A stretch of DNA of 64,000 bases from Burkholderiaceae bacterium (GTDB lineage Bacteria; Pseudomonadota; Gammaproteobacteria; Burkholderiales; Burkholderiaceae_C). Both the position numbers and the translations under genes were made by a program. The stretch lies in NCBI GenBank assembly GCA_023150375.1, contig JAKLLA010000019.1, forward strand, positions 41,889-105,888, given 5' to 3'. This document shows positions 9,158 through 19,283 of the stretch, piece after piece (positions within the stretch are counted from its first letter, which is position 1; every line of letters starts with the position of its first letter). The notes beneath the pieces are model-generated. The model was given only the letters and a program-made list of their open reading frames with translations. It ran no database searches and was not told where the DNA came from.

Positions 9158-10603
9158 ATGCCCGACCCCGCCATGCCTGAACCCGCCGACCCGACGCCCG
9201 CCTTCACGATCCGCAGCGCCAGCCCCCCCGCCGCGCTGCGCGCCCTGCTGCCACCCGACGACGGGCTGCGCATCCTGCTGCACAACGAGGTGCATGCCCG
9301 CCCGTCGGCGCGCATCCGCCTGCCGGCGCTGGTGGTCTTCGTCGCGCTGCTCAACGAGGGCGTGACGCGCGAGCAGGAATGCGCCCACCTGCGCGCCCTG
9401 CCCGGGCAGGACGGCCTCACCCTGGCCGACCTGGACGACAACTTCCTGCGCCTGCGCCTGGGCAGCCCGGCCGATGCCGCCGGCGGCGCCGCTTCCCCCC
9501 CTGCCGGCACGCTCAAGTGGGAGCGCCACAGCGAGTTCACCCGCTACGTGCTGGTGCAGCCGCTGCCCGAGCACGCCGGCCTGGGCGCCGAGCTGCCTGA
9601 CCTGCTCGACGGGCTGATCGTGCCGCCCGCCTGGCTGCAGGGCCTGCCGGGGCGCACCGTCGCCGCGGTGCTGATGGCCATGGTGCATCACGAGCTGGAC
9701 GACCCGCAGGCCGCGCTCGCGCTGGGCCAGCGCTGGTTCGGCGGGCGCACCGTGGTGGCCTCGCTGATGGGCAACAGCCCGTCGGGGCGGGGCCACTCGA
9801 TCGCGGTGACCAACTTCCGCATCCGCGACGACGGCTTCGAGCGCATGCTGGTGATCGCCCCGCCGGGCACCAGCGAGACCCGCGCCGGGCGCATCTCGCA
9901 GCGCCTGCTCGAGCTGGAGATCTACCGGCTGATGGCCCTGCGCGGCCTGCCGGTGGCCAAGGCGCTGGCCCCGGTGCTGGCCCGGGCCGAGGCCGATCTG
10001 GCCGAAACCACCGCCCAGCTGGAGGCACGCGAGGTCTCGGAGACCGACCTGCTGGACCGGCTGATCCACGTGGCCGCGCGCATCGAGCGGGCCAACGCCG
10101 AGCACGGCTACCGCTTCTCGGCCACCGAGGCCTACCACGGCATCGTGCGCCAGCGCATCGCCGAGCTGCGCGAGCGACCCATTCCGGGCACGCAGACCCT
10201 GGGCGAGTTCATGCAGCGCCGCCTGTCGCCGGCCATCGCCACGGTGGGGGCCACCGCACAGCGCCTGGCCGCGCTGTCGCAGCGCATCGAGCGCAGCAGC
10301 GCGCTGCTGCGCACCCGCGTGGACATCGCCACCGAGCAGCAGAACCAGCAGCTGCTGGAACGCCTGACGCGCGGCCAGCGCCTGCAGCTCAACCTGCAGA
10401 GCACGGTGGAGGGACTGTCGATCGCGGCGATCTCCTACTACGTGGTCAGCCTGCTGTTCTACGTGGGCAAGGCGCTGAAGTCGGCCGGTCTGCCGCTGAA
10501 CCCGGAGCTGGCCGCCGGCGCGCTGATTCCGCTGGTGCTGTGGAGCGTCTGGAAGGCCACGCAGCGCATCCACGCCCGGCTGCACGCCGCCGACGACCAT
10601 TGA
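9158..10603 (+). CDS. DUF3422 family protein with C-terminal membrane segments
   Basis: Protein of 481 residues matching the DUF3422 family from its LRILLHNEVHARPSARIRLPA opening and overall length. The function of the family is not known to me. The central part (about 190-410) is helical and charged, with repeated IERS/RIA heptads. Two hydrophobic stretches near the C terminus (about 417-470) suggest membrane anchoring. It starts 52 bases after cheB on the same strand, so co-transcription is possible. ATG 9158 is used; a second in-frame ATG at 9173 is equally possible because neither has a strong ribosome-binding site. Confidence 0.75.
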   Translation: MPDPAMPEPADPTPAFTIRSASPPAALRALLPPDDGLRILLHNEVHARPSARIRLPALVVFVALLNEGVTREQECAHLRALPGQDGLTLADLDDNFLRLRLGSPADAAGGAASPPAGTLKWERHSEFTRYVLVQPLPEHAGLGAELPDLLDGLIVPPAWLQGLPGRTVAAVLMAMVHHELDDPQAALALGQRWFGGRTVVASLMGNSPSGRGHSIAVTNFRIRDDGFERMLVIAPPGTSETRAGRISQRLLELEIYRLMALRGLPVAKALAPVLARAEADLAETTAQLEAREVSETDLLDRLIHVAARIERANAEHGYRFSATEAYHGIVRQRIAELRERPIPGTQTLGEFMQRRLSPAIATVGATAQRLAALSQRIERSSALLRTRVDIATEQQNQQLLERLTRGQRLQLNLQSTVEGLSIAAISYYVVSLLFYVGKALKSAGLPLNPELAAGALIPLVLWSVWKATQRIHARLHAADDH

Positions 10604-10619
10604 CCGCAGGGGGACGCGG

Positions 10620-11519
10620 ATGATCTCGGTGTCGATCGGCCCGCTGGCGCTGCCGGCGGCTCCGCTGCTGCTGCTGGGCTCGCTGTGGGCGGCCACCTGG
10701 GTGGCGGGCTGGGTGGCGCGACGAGCCGGCACGGCGGAGGCCGATGCGGGCCCGGAGGCTGCCGGCGACACGGCGCCGGTTTCCGGCGGGGAGACCGAGG
10801 GGCGCGCGCGCGCCGATGCCGCCGGCCACGCGCTGATCCTCGCCGTCGCGCTGGGCCTGCTGGCTGCCCGGCTGGTCCATCTGGGCGGGCACGCCGATCT
10901 CTACGCGGCCGAACCGCTGGCCGCCCTCGACCTGCGCGACGGCGGCTGGCACGCTGCCAGCGGCTGGGCGGCCGCCGCCGCCTGGCTGAGCTGGCGCGCC
11001 TGGCGTTCGGCCGCCCTGCGGCCCGCCCTCGGCGCCGGTGCGCTGGTGCTGCTGCTGGGCAGCACGGCCGGCGCGCGGCTGCTCGGCCTGCACGACCGCC
11101 CCGCGCTGCCGGCCCTGCCGGTGCAGGCGCTGGGCGAGGCCGCCCCCCGCTCGCTGGCCGAACTGGCGGCCGGCCGACCGGTGGTCGTCAACCTCTGGGC
11201 CAGCTGGTGCGGACCCTGCCGGCAGGAGATGCCACTGCTGGCGGCGGCCCAGCAGCGCGAGACCCGGGTGGGCTTCCTGTTCGTCAACCAGGGGGAATCG
11301 GCTGCGGCGGTGCAGGCCTACCTGGCCGACCAGGGATTGGCGCTGCGCGAGGTCTGGCTGGATCCGCGCTCGGCGGTCGGCCCGGCGCTGGGATCGCGCG
11401 GCCTGCCCACCACGCTGTTCTACGACGCCCAGGGCCAGCTGGTCGCAAGCCACTTCGGCGTGCTCCACAGCGCCGCCCTGGAAGCCAGGCTGCGCGAACT
11501 GCGCCGCAGCCCGCGCTGA
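10620..11519 (+). CDS. Membrane-anchored TlpA-like thiol-disulfide oxidoreductase
   Basis: Protein of 299 residues. Roughly the first 150 contain several hydrophobic segments (for example about 10-33 and 65-85). The C-terminal half is a TlpA/thioredoxin domain with WASWCGPCRQEM (Cys197, Cys200) and the cis-Pro region GLPTTLFYDAQG. Such domains face the periplasm and reduce disulfides, for example in cytochrome c maturation. It follows the DUF3422 gene by 16 bases. The polytopic N-terminal part is weakly reminiscent of prolipoprotein diacylglyceryl transferase, but no Lgt signature is present. The partner is unknown; the nearby thioredoxin-CcdA fusion is a candidate electron donor. Confidence 0.82.
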   Translation: MISVSIGPLALPAAPLLLLGSLWAATWVAGWVARRAGTAEADAGPEAAGDTAPVSGGETEGRARADAAGHALILAVALGLLAARLVHLGGHADLYAAEPLAALDLRDGGWHAASGWAAAAAWLSWRAWRSAALRPALGAGALVLLLGSTAGARLLGLHDRPALPALPVQALGEAAPRSLAELAAGRPVVVNLWASWCGPCRQEMPLLAAAQQRETRVGFLFVNQGESAAAVQAYLADQGLALREVWLDPRSAVGPALGSRGLPTTLFYDAQGQLVASHFGVLHSAALEARLRELRRSPR

Positions 11520-11541
11520 ACCACCGCGCGGCCTCGGATCC

Positions 11542-11991
11542 TCAGCGCGGCGGCGCCACCATCGGCCAGCCGCGCGCGGCCCAGCTGCTCATGCCGCCGT
11601 GCACGTAGCGCACCTGGGTCCAGCCGCGCTCCCGCAGGGCCTCGACCACACGGCGCGAACGGTTCTGGGTGTTGCAGATCAGCAGCACCGGCTGGTCGGC
11701 CGCTTTCGGGATTTCGGCCAACCGGGCGCCGATCTGGCTCATCGGCAGCAGCCGCATGCCCGCGGCCACGCCGGTGGCGTGCTCGCGCGGCTCGCGGATG
11801 TCGATCACCACGGTGCGCCCGTCGGCCAGCGCGGCCCGGGCGGCCTCGAGGCTGACCGACAGCCCGTCGGGCCCCTGGGCCGCCGCCCGGTCGGCCCCGA
11901 CCAGGCCGAGGGCCAGGCAGACAGCCGCCGCGGCGGCCAGGAGGCGGCGTCGGGCGGGCCCGGTCGCAGGAGCAGAATGACGCTGGGACAT
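11542..11991 (-). CDS. Exported single-domain rhodanese-like protein
   Basis: Protein of 149 residues with a signal peptide (RRRLL, a hydrophobic run LLAAAAAVCLALGLVG, then a cut near AAA-QG), so probably periplasmic. The rhodanese domain has DIREPREHATG and the active-site loop CNTQNRSRR, which gives Cys followed by Arg-Ser in the usual six-residue loop. Rhodaneses transfer sulfane sulfur or carry persulfides; the substrate is not predictable. The ATG at 11991 is preferred over a GTG at 12006 because a TATAAA box overlaps the GTG. It diverges from the thioredoxin-CcdA fusion gene and converges on the TlpA-like gene. Confidence 0.85.
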   Translation of the reverse strand: MSQRHSAPATGPARRRLLAAAAAVCLALGLVGADRAAAQGPDGLSVSLEAARAALADGRTVVIDIREPREHATGVAAGMRLLPMSQIGARLAEIPKAADQPVLLICNTQNRSRRVVEALRERGWTQVRYVHGGMSSWAARGWPMVAPPR

Positions 11992-12015
11992 GCCGCGTTT
12001 ATACACTCATGGGTA
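11977..12015. promoter_or_regulatory. Tight divergent promoter with overlapping -10 boxes, possibly leaderless
   Basis: The two divergent start codons are only about 17-23 bases apart. On the + strand ATGACG (11977-11982) and TATACA (12000-12005) are 17 bases apart, and transcription would begin at about 12012, on or next to the ATGs at 12009/12015. On the - strand TATAAA (12003-11998) lies just upstream of the ATG at 11991, again placing the start near the ATG. This is inference from matches to a sigma-70 consensus. Confidence 0.4.
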
Positions 12016-13322
12016 TGCAACAGGAAAGCACCCAAGCGCAGTGGGGCAGACCGGGTGCCGGGCTGGACAGGCGGCAGGGGATCGGGCGGTTCGCCGCAGC
12101 CGGCGGCTGGATCGCCGGGATCCTCGCGCTGCTGCTGCCCGTCCTGGCGGCGCTCGCCCTGCTGGCGGCCCCGGCTGGCGTGCAGGCGGCCGCGGCGCCG
12201 GCCACCCAGGCCACGCCCGCGGCGCCTGCCGCTTCCGCGACGGCCGTGGCGCTGGAGGTCTTCGTGCGCGAGGGCTGCCCGCACTGCGCCGAGGCCAAGA
12301 TCTTCCTGGCCGACCTGCAGCAACGCCGGCCGGGCCTGACGGTCCGGCTGCGCCCGATCGACCGCGATCCCGACGCCCGCGAGGCGCTCATGCAGCACAG
12401 CCGCGCCGCGGGGATCTGGCCGCCGGGCGTGCCCACCTTCGTGGTGCACGGGCAGTGGGTGCGGGTGGGCTTCGACGACGCGGCGCACCGTGGCCGGGAG
12501 CTGGAGGACCTGCTCGACGCGCCGGTGCCGGCCCCGGCTGCGCCTTCGGAGCCGGACACCCCGCCCGCCTCGGCACCCGACACCGGCGTGCTGGACACCG
12601 CGCTGGGCACGCTCAGCGCCAGCCGGCTGGGCCTGCCGCTGTTCACCCTGGCGCTGGGCCTGCTCGACGGCTTCAACCCCTGCGCGATGTGGGTGCTGCT
12701 CTTCCTGCTGGCCCTGCTGGCGCGGCTGCGCGACCGGCGCCGCATGGCCCTGATCGCCGGCACCTTCGTGGCGGCCAGCGGGGCGGTGTACTACGCCTTC
12801 CTGGCCGCGTGGCTGAATCTCTTCCTGGCCGTCGGACTGTCGCAGACGGTGCTGCGCGGCCTGGGGCTGCTCGCGCTGGTCATTGCAGCGCTGAACCTGA
12901 AGGACTTCTTCGCCTGGGGGCGGGGCCCCTCGCTGTCCATTCCGGCCGCGGCCAAGCCGGGGCTGTATGCGCGCATGCGCGGCGTGCTGCAGGCCCCGGG
13001 GCTGGGCGCCTCGCTGCTGGGGGCGGCGGCGCTGGCGGTGGCGGTGAACTTCGTCGAACTGCTGTGCACCGCCGGCCTGCCGGCGATCTACACGGCGGTG
13101 CTGGCTCAGCAGCAGCTCTCCGCGCTGGCCCACCACGCCTACCTGGGTCTGTACATCGTCGGCTACCTCGCCGACGACGCCCTGATGGTGACGCTGGCCG
13201 TGCTGGCCCTGGGCAGCGGCAAGCTCGACGAGCGCCACGGGCGCTGGCTGAAGGCGCTGAGCGGCACGGTGATGCTGCTGCTGGGCCTGGCGCTGCTGGC
13301 CAGGCCGCAGTGGCTGTTCTGA
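12009..13322 (+). CDS. Thioredoxin/glutaredoxin-like domain fused to CcdA/DsbD-like membrane domain
   Basis: Protein of 437 residues. A hydrophobic N-terminal segment (about 33-58) is followed by a small thioredoxin-fold domain with VREGCPHCAEAKIF (Cys90, Cys93) and the cis-Pro region GVPTFVVHGQWV. An acidic/Pro linker leads to about six membrane segments (from residue 208). Cys225 in GFNPCAMW and Cys353 in VELLCTAGLP match the paired membrane cysteines of CcdA/DsbD, which pass electrons across the membrane. The domain order (CXXC first, membrane part second) suggests an integrated conduit for reductant to the periplasm. ATG 12009 is used; ATG 12015 is also possible. Confidence 0.8.
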   Translation: MGMQQESTQAQWGRPGAGLDRRQGIGRFAAAGGWIAGILALLLPVLAALALLAAPAGVQAAAAPATQATPAAPAASATAVALEVFVREGCPHCAEAKIFLADLQQRRPGLTVRLRPIDRDPDAREALMQHSRAAGIWPPGVPTFVVHGQWVRVGFDDAAHRGRELEDLLDAPVPAPAAPSEPDTPPASAPDTGVLDTALGTLSASRLGLPLFTLALGLLDGFNPCAMWVLLFLLALLARLRDRRRMALIAGTFVAASGAVYYAFLAAWLNLFLAVGLSQTVLRGLGLLALVIAALNLKDFFAWGRGPSLSIPAAAKPGLYARMRGVLQAPGLGASLLGAAALAVAVNFVELLCTAGLPAIYTAVLAQQQLSALAHHAYLGLYIVGYLADDALMVTLAVLALGSGKLDERHGRWLKALSGTVMLLLGLALLARPQWLF

Positions 13323-13352
13323 ACCGCCCCACCGCTCAGGTTCAGGGGGTTC

Positions 13353-15407
13353 TCAGGCCAGCTTGAAGCGCGAGGACTGCTCGCTGACCTGCAGGCTCTG
13401 GCGGCGCAGCTCCTGCGCCGCATCGGTGAGCTGGCCGGCCAGGCGGGCGTTGGCATCGCTGAACTGGTGCAGCTCGTCGAGCGAGCCGGCCATCTGGCGG
13501 GCGTTGGCCTGGCCCTGGCAGGTCAGCTCGGTCAGGCGCTGCAGCACCTGGTTGACGCCCTGCACCTCGGCTTCCGTGCCGGCCACCGCCTCGACGCTGC
13601 GCTGGGTGATCGCGCGGCCCTGCTCGATCTCGGCGATCGAAGCCGCAACGATGGCGCCGATCTGCTGCGCGGCGTTGGCCGCCCGCATCGACAGCTGGCG
13701 CACCTCGTGGGCCACCACCGCGAAGCCCTTGCCGGCCTCGCCGGCACGCGCCGCCTCCACCGAGGCGTTGAGCGACAGCAGGTGGGTCTGGAAGGCGATG
13801 CCGTCGATCATGCCGACGATCTTGCCGATCTCGCGGCTGCGCTGCTGCAGCCCGCCGATGCGCTCGGCCAGCGTGCCCATGACGCGGCGGCTGCGCCCGG
13901 ACTCGGTGCGCATCGCGCGGGCCCGCTCGACCGCCTGCTGCACGCACTGCTCGTAGCCTTCGAGGTGCCCGACCATCGCACCGATGCCCTCGCGTACCGC
14001 CGCCACCGAGGCCAGCGCGTTGCCCGAGCCGCGCGAGAGGTCGGCGCTGGCCGAGGCGATCTCGGTGGAGGCATGTGCCACCGAGGCCACGCCGCGCCGC
14101 ACCACCGAGAACAGCCCGCCCAGGTTGCCCAGCGATTCGGTGATCAGCGCCAGGGTGCGCGCCGCCTCGTCGCGGCCGAGCGGACGGGGCCGGCGGCTGA
14201 GGTCGCCCTCGGCGACGTACTGCACCTCGCGCTGGATCTGCCGCATGCCACCGCGCAGCACATGGAAGAAGGCGTAGAGCAGGTAGTTGGCCAGCGCCAG
14301 CGCCAGGCCGAGGCCGACCACGAAGAGCGCGAAGGCATCGCGCTGCTGCTGCCAGCGCTGCGCCAGCTCGGCACGCAGCTGCGCGGCCAGATCGGCCTGC
14401 TGCCGCCGCAGGGCCTGGCGCTGCCGATCGATCGTGCTGCGGTGCGGCAGCAGCGCCTCCGGGCCGACGCCGTCGAGCACCTGCGCATGCAGCGCATCGA
14501 CGGCCGCACGGGTCTGCTGCAGGGTCTGCAGCAGGGCGGCGGACTGGGCCGCGGCCTGGCTGCCGGGCTCGGCTCCGGCACCGAGGGCCAGGGCGCTGCC
14601 GCGTGCCCGCTCGATCTGGGCCTGCAGCGGGTGGTAGGCCGCCGCGTAGGGCTCGAAGGCGCGGCGACTGGCATCGCCCTGCACGGCCAGGGCATGCGCA
14701 CGCGCCCAGGCCGTGCCGATGCCCTGCTCGACGCGCAGCAGCAGGTGCACCGCCAGCCTGGCACGATGCGAGGCGCCCGGGTCCCGCAGGGCGTCCAGCG
14801 GGGTGTCGAGCAGCAGGGCCTCGTCGAAGTCCAGCAGCTGCTCGATGAAGGCGGTGCGCAGCCGCACCTCGGCAAGCCGGGGGCCCACCGGCGGCGCGAC
14901 GACCTGCGGAAAGCGCTCGACCAGCGCCCGGTAACGCGCCTGCACCGCCTCGCCCGGCTGGGCGGCCCGGTGGGCCTGCTCCAGGGCCCGCCAGCCCGCC
15001 AGCAGCGGCTCGCCGGCGGCGGCCGAGGGCGCCGAGGCATCGAAGAGCTGCACGCGCTGGCGGTGTACCGCATCGAGCAGGCCGTCGGTGGCCTGCGCGA
15101 CGGCCAGCATGTCGCGCGCACGCCCCAGTTCGCCCAGGTCCTGCCAGGCCCGCCCGAACAGCAGCATCGCCAGCAGCGCCGTGGGCAGCACGAAGGCCAG
15201 CGCGACCAGCGTGGCCTTGGCGCGGAAATCCAGCCTCCGGTGCAGCCGGACCCCGGGCGCCCAGACACCGTGATGGCGGAAGAACTCGCGCCAGCCTTCG
15301 CGCAGCTGCCGCAGCCGCTGCAGCAGCCCGTCGGCCGCCCCGGATGCGGGGGACCCGCGGTGGGGTCGACCGAGCGCGCCGGCTCGCCAGCGCAGGGAAA
15401 GACTCAT
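13353..15407 (-). CDS. Methyl-accepting chemotaxis protein with periplasmic helical sensor
   Basis: Protein of 684 residues. TM1 lies at about 47-70 after a basic N terminus. A periplasmic region of about 230 residues, rich in Leu/Ala/Gln/Arg helices, is followed by TM2 ([20 protein letters not shown]) and a short HAMP-like stretch ending [10 protein letters not shown]. The signalling domain has the tip [18 protein letters not shown] and [20 protein letters not shown]. Compared with the canonical tip it has NLLALN changed to HLLSLN. No recognisable docking pentapeptide is present at the C terminus (SRFKLA). The ATG at 15407 is the start that leaves a divergent intergenic region; upstream in-frame codons run antisense to the next receptor. 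Confidence 0.85.
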   Translation of the reverse strand: MSLSLRWRAGALGRPHRGSPASGAADGLLQRLRQLREGWREFFRHHGVWAPGVRLHRRLDFRAKATLVALAFVLPTALLAMLLFGRAWQDLGELGRARDMLAVAQATDGLLDAVHRQRVQLFDASAPSAAAGEPLLAGWRALEQAHRAAQPGEAVQARYRALVERFPQVVAPPVGPRLAEVRLRTAFIEQLLDFDEALLLDTPLDALRDPGASHRARLAVHLLLRVEQGIGTAWARAHALAVQGDASRRAFEPYAAAYHPLQAQIERARGSALALGAGAEPGSQAAAQSAALLQTLQQTRAAVDALHAQVLDGVGPEALLPHRSTIDRQRQALRRQQADLAAQLRAELAQRWQQQRDAFALFVVGLGLALALANYLLYAFFHVLRGGMRQIQREVQYVAEGDLSRRPRPLGRDEAARTLALITESLGNLGGLFSVVRRGVASVAHASTEIASASADLSRGSGNALASVAAVREGIGAMVGHLEGYEQCVQQAVERARAMRTESGRSRRVMGTLAERIGGLQQRSREIGKIVGMIDGIAFQTHLLSLNASVEAARAGEAGKGFAVVAHEVRQLSMRAANAAQQIGAIVAASIAEIEQGRAITQRSVEAVAGTEAEVQGVNQVLQRLTELTCQGQANARQMAGSLDELHQFSDANARLAGQLTDAAQELRRQSLQVSEQSSRFKLA

Positions 15408-15645
15408 GGAGGCACCTTTGCATGCAACCGCGTCGCAGCGAGCGGCAGCCGGCCCGCCGACCTGTGCGGCAACCTTCGCATTAGAGGCGGCGCGCACCGG
15501 CGCGACGGCCCGAATTGGCCCGACGCAGCGCAGCATTTCGGACGACTGCGCCCCTGCGGCCACGGCGACGATGCCCGACGTCCCCCGAAAGGTGGCCGGC
15601 AGCGCGTGCGCGCCGCCGGTCCGACCCATGCCGGACCGACCCACG

Positions 15646-16803
15646 ATGACCGCCTCCTCCGCCGACCTGCCGCCCCGCTCCGACGCCCCGCCGAGGCCGC
15701 CCGCACCGCCGCGCAGCCCGACCCGCTCGGCCGTCGGCCTGGCGGCCGGCCTCGCGGCCCTGACCGGCGCGGCCGTCCAGCTCGGCGGCGGCTGGGGGGC
15801 CTGCCTGGCCGGCGCGCTGCTCAGCGGCTGGCTGCTGGCGCGCCTGCTGCAGCCCCCGGCCGATGCCACGCCGGCCGCGGCCGATGCGGCCGCGCCGGTG
15901 CTGGTCGAGCAGGTGCTGCCGGTCTGGCTGCGCCAGATCGAGGCCGCCCGCCAGCACGCCGAGCAGAGCACCGGCGAGATCCTGCAGGCCTTCACCTCGA
16001 TCGACCAGCGGCTCGAGGAGGCCGTGCGACTGGCCGAGTCCTCCTCGTCCGACCTGAGCGGGGCCACCGTGGACGCGCTGATCGACGACAACGACGCGGT
16101 GCTGGCCAGCCTGCTCGAACCGGTGCGCCTGGCCATCGGCCAGCGTGACGAGGCCCTGGCCGAGGTCGAGCAGGTCGGCGCGGCGATCGACGAGATGCGC
16201 CAGGGCGCCGCCCGGGTGCGCCAGCTGGCGCGCCGCATCAACATGGTGGCCATCAACGCGGCGGTGGAATCGGCCCGCTCGGGCTCGCGCGCCGGCAGCT
16301 TCGCGGTGCTGGCCGAAGAGGTGCGCGGCCTGGCGCAGCAGTCCGCCGCCGATGCCGGGCGCCTGCTGAGCCAGTCGGCCCGCCTGGAGGAGCGCCTGAG
16401 CGGACTGCGCCTGCTGGCTGCCACCCGCGACAGCAGCGACGAGGAGCTGCGCGCCCAGGCCGACGCGAGTGCGCGCCGCGCCATCGGCGGCCTGCTCGAC
16501 AGCGTCGGCCAGATCGGCCGCTCCAGCCGGGGGCTGCGCGAGGCCGGCGGCCAGGTGCGCGCCGACGTGGAGCGGGTGCTGATGGGCTTCCAGGCCCAGG
16601 ACCGCTTCAACCAGATGCTCGGCAGCATCACCGAGGACATGCAGCGCCTGCAGGACTGGCTGGCGCAGCGCGGCGACCTCAGCAGCAACCAGGCCGCCGT
16701 CTGGCTGGCCCGGCTGGAGTCGGCCTACACCATGGAAGCGCAGCGCTCGCAGCACCACGGCCAGCAGGTCATCGAGCGAGACAACCAGGTCGAGTTCTTC
16801 TGA
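15646..16803 (+). CDS. Short membrane-anchored MCP-like protein with degenerate signalling tip
   Basis: Protein of 385 residues. After a Pro-rich N terminus, one or two hydrophobic stretches (about 28-65) are followed directly by a helical coiled-coil region without a periplasmic sensor. The hairpin tip is recognisable but altered: [20 protein letters not shown], then [15 protein letters not shown]. The bundle is much shorter than in normal receptors. The segment [14 protein letters not shown] and the ending [13 protein letters not shown]...VEFF recall a family of small receptor-like proteins. Its role, perhaps as an accessory array component, is unknown. In-frame ATGs at 15571 and 15628 are alternatives; none has a clear ribosome-binding site. 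It diverges from the preceding receptor. Confidence 0.7.
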   Translation: MTASSADLPPRSDAPPRPPAPPRSPTRSAVGLAAGLAALTGAAVQLGGGWGACLAGALLSGWLLARLLQPPADATPAAADAAAPVLVEQVLPVWLRQIEAARQHAEQSTGEILQAFTSIDQRLEEAVRLAESSSSDLSGATVDALIDDNDAVLASLLEPVRLAIGQRDEALAEVEQVGAAIDEMRQGAARVRQLARRINMVAINAAVESARSGSRAGSFAVLAEEVRGLAQQSAADAGRLLSQSARLEERLSGLRLLAATRDSSDEELRAQADASARRAIGGLLDSVGQIGRSSRGLREAGGQVRADVERVLMGFQAQDRFNQMLGSITEDMQRLQDWLAQRGDLSSNQAAVWLARLESAYTMEAQRSQHHGQQVIERDNQVEFF

Positions 16804-16827
16804 CCCGACCGCGAGCCACAGGTCCCC

Positions 16828-19224
16828 ATGACAAGTCCCCCGATTGCCGTTGCCGGCCTGCCCGGCTGGATCCTGACGCTGCTGCAGCCCGGCCTGCGGC
16901 TGATGCAGCGCTTCACGATGGGCCACAAGATCATCGCCTGCTGCGCGCTGGCCCTGTTGCCGCTGGGCGCGCTGAGCGGCTGGACGGCCTGGCAGCAGTG
17001 GCAGCGCCTGCAGGAAACCCGCCTCGAACTGCGTGGCAGCGCCCAGCTGCGCCTGCTCGCCGAGGTGGGCCGGCTGGCGCGTGAGCTGCGCCTGACGAGC
17101 CAGCTGGCCGAGGCCGGCCTGCCCGCCGGGCCGGGCCAGGCCCAGGCCCAGCGCGAGCGCCTGGCCGCGGCGATCGAGGCGGCCACCCGGCAGCTGGACC
17201 GCGACGCCGATGCCCTGCTGCAGACGCGCTGGCAGGCCTGGGCGGCGGGCTGGCGCGGTGCGGCGACGGGCAGCCCGTCCACCCCGGCGCCCTGGAGCGG
17301 CGAGGCCTCCTCGCTGCAGGCCCTGGAAGCCCTGCTGCTGCTGGTGGGCGAGCGCTCGCGGCTGCTGCTCGACCCCGAGGGCGGCCCCTATTTTCTGATG
17401 GATCTGGCGGTGCAGCACCTGCCGCCCTGGATCGAATCGATCGCCCAGGCCGGCGGGCTGGGGGCCGTCCTGCTGGCCGCCCCGGACGGCGCGGTGGCCG
17501 CACCGGCCACGCTGCAGGCCCGGCGCGAACTGCTGGCCTGGCACAGCGAGGCGATCGCCCGTCGCACCCAGGCACTGCAGCGCTTCGGCGAGGCCGAGCC
17601 CCCCGGCTGGCAGGCGGCGGCCCAGCTGGCCCGCCGCCTGGGCGAGCGCCTGCCGACGGACTCCGGCGAGTCGTCGGGTGCCGAGCAGGCCCGTGCCCAC
17701 GCCGCCTTCGCGCAGCAGGTGCTGCATGCGGCCGGGCAGATGGAGAGCTCCGTGCTGGGGCGTCTCGAGACGCTGCTGCAGCAGCGCGCCGAACAGCTCA
17801 CGCGCTGGCTGGCCGCGCAGCTGCTGCTCGGCCTGGGCGTGGGCGCGGCCATGCTCTACCTGGGGCTGTGCCTGTACCTGGCCTTCGGCAGCGGCCTGCG
17901 CCAGCTGCGCCGGGCGGTGCAGGCGGTGGCTGCGGGCGACCTGACCTACGTCGGGCGCATCGACACCGACCGCGAGCTCGACGCGATCCAGCAGGCGCTG
18001 AGCGGCATGTCACGCCAGCTGTCGGGCACCGTGGCGGGCATCCGCAGCACCGCGGCGCGCCTGGCGATGTCGGGCGAACGCCTGTCGGGCGACACCACCG
18101 CCCTGGCCCAGCGCACCGAGTCGCAGGCCGGCGCGCTGGCGCAGACCAGCCGGGCCGTGCGCCAGGTGAGCGACAGCGTGGCCCACACGGCGCGTCACGC
18201 CCACGCCGTGTCCGAGCGGGCCGGCCAGGCCTGCGCGGTGAGCGACGAGGGCCGCCGCTCGATGCGCGAGGCCGTGATGACCATGCAGGAGATCGAGGCC
18301 TCGGCGCGCCGCACCGGCGAGATCGTCGACCTGATCGAGGACATCGCCTTCCAGACCAACATGCTGGCGCTGAACGCCTCGGTGGAGGCGGCCAAGGCCG
18401 GCGAGAGCGGACGCGGCTTCTCGGTGGTGGCCGAGGAAGTGCGCAAGCTCGCCCAGCGCAGCAGCCAGGCGGCCCAGGAAGTGGGCCAGCTGCTGGAGAC
18501 CTCGGCGCGACAGATCGGCGAGGGGGTGAACCGCATCGGCAGCGTCGATCTGACACTGGGCGACATCGCCCAGGGCATCCGCGAGGTCACGGGCACGCTG
18601 CAGCAGATCGCCGATGCGGCCAGCAGCCAGAGCACCGCCCTGGACGAACTGACCCGCACCGTGGCCAGCCTGGACGAGATCACGCGCGAGAACGCGGCGA
18701 TGGTGCGCGAATCGCACCACGCCACCGAAGCGCTGATGGAGCACGCCCGCAGCCTGACGCAGGGCGTGCGCTCGATCCGGCTCTGGCAGGGCAGCTCCGA
18801 CGAGGCGCGCGATCTGGTCGACCGCGCCGCCGCGCTGATTGCATCGCAGGGCCTGGAGGCCAGCCTGCAGGCCCTGCACGACCCGCAGGGCGAGTTCCGC
18901 GACCGCGACCTGTACCTCTTCGGCCTGAGCCGCGACGGCCATTACCGCATCTTCGGTCTGGACCGCAGCCGCGTGGGCCAGCCGGTTCCGCCCATCGCCA
19001 CGCGCAACGGCGACCTGCTCGATGCCGCCGCCTGGCAGGTGGCGCAGGCCGGTGGCGGCTGGGTGGACTACCAGATCTCGCACCCCCAGACCCTGGAGCT
19101 GGAGGACAAGGCCAGCTACGTGCGCCAGGTGGACGAAAACCTGGTGATCGGCTGCGGCGTCTATCGGCGCCAGGGCGTGCTGGACGGCAGCACAGCGCGC
19201 CGCACGGAACCCGCCTTGCGCTGA
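16828..19224 (+). CDS. Chemoreceptor with Cache-like domain after the signalling domain
   Basis: Protein of 798 residues. TM1 is at about 36-57, a periplasmic helical region follows, TM2 is at about 328-355, then HAMP. The signalling domain has its tip near 505-530 ([17 protein letters not shown], then [16 protein letters not shown]). Unusually the protein continues for about 140 residues after the helical bundle. This part (about 655-790) reads [13 protein letters not shown], then [11 protein letters not shown], then [20 protein letters not shown] and GCGVY, the conserved landmarks of a single-Cache_2 domain. These are normally extracytoplasmic, but here the domain should be in the cytoplasm and could sense an internal metabolite. 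It starts 25 bases after the short receptor-like gene, so the pair is probably co-transcribed. Confidence 0.85.
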   Translation: MTSPPIAVAGLPGWILTLLQPGLRLMQRFTMGHKIIACCALALLPLGALSGWTAWQQWQRLQETRLELRGSAQLRLLAEVGRLARELRLTSQLAEAGLPAGPGQAQAQRERLAAAIEAATRQLDRDADALLQTRWQAWAAGWRGAATGSPSTPAPWSGEASSLQALEALLLLVGERSRLLLDPEGGPYFLMDLAVQHLPPWIESIAQAGGLGAVLLAAPDGAVAAPATLQARRELLAWHSEAIARRTQALQRFGEAEPPGWQAAAQLARRLGERLPTDSGESSGAEQARAHAAFAQQVLHAAGQMESSVLGRLETLLQQRAEQLTRWLAAQLLLGLGVGAAMLYLGLCLYLAFGSGLRQLRRAVQAVAAGDLTYVGRIDTDRELDAIQQALSGMSRQLSGTVAGIRSTAARLAMSGERLSGDTTALAQRTESQAGALAQTSRAVRQVSDSVAHTARHAHAVSERAGQACAVSDEGRRSMREAVMTMQEIEASARRTGEIVDLIEDIAFQTNMLALNASVEAAKAGESGRGFSVVAEEVRKLAQRSSQAAQEVGQLLETSARQIGEGVNRIGSVDLTLGDIAQGIREVTGTLQQIADAASSQSTALDELTRTVASLDEITRENAAMVRESHHATEALMEHARSLTQGVRSIRLWQGSSDEARDLVDRAAALIASQGLEASLQALHDPQGEFRDRDLYLFGLSRDGHYRIFGLDRSRVGQPVPPIATRNGDLLDAAAWQVAQAGGGWVDYQISHPQTLELEDKASYVRQVDENLVIGCGVYRRQGVLDGSTARRTEPALR

Positions 19225-19283
19225 CCCGACCGGCCCCCGCCGGCGGCCTGGGCCGGACTCTGCCCCACCGGCCGGCCCGGTGT

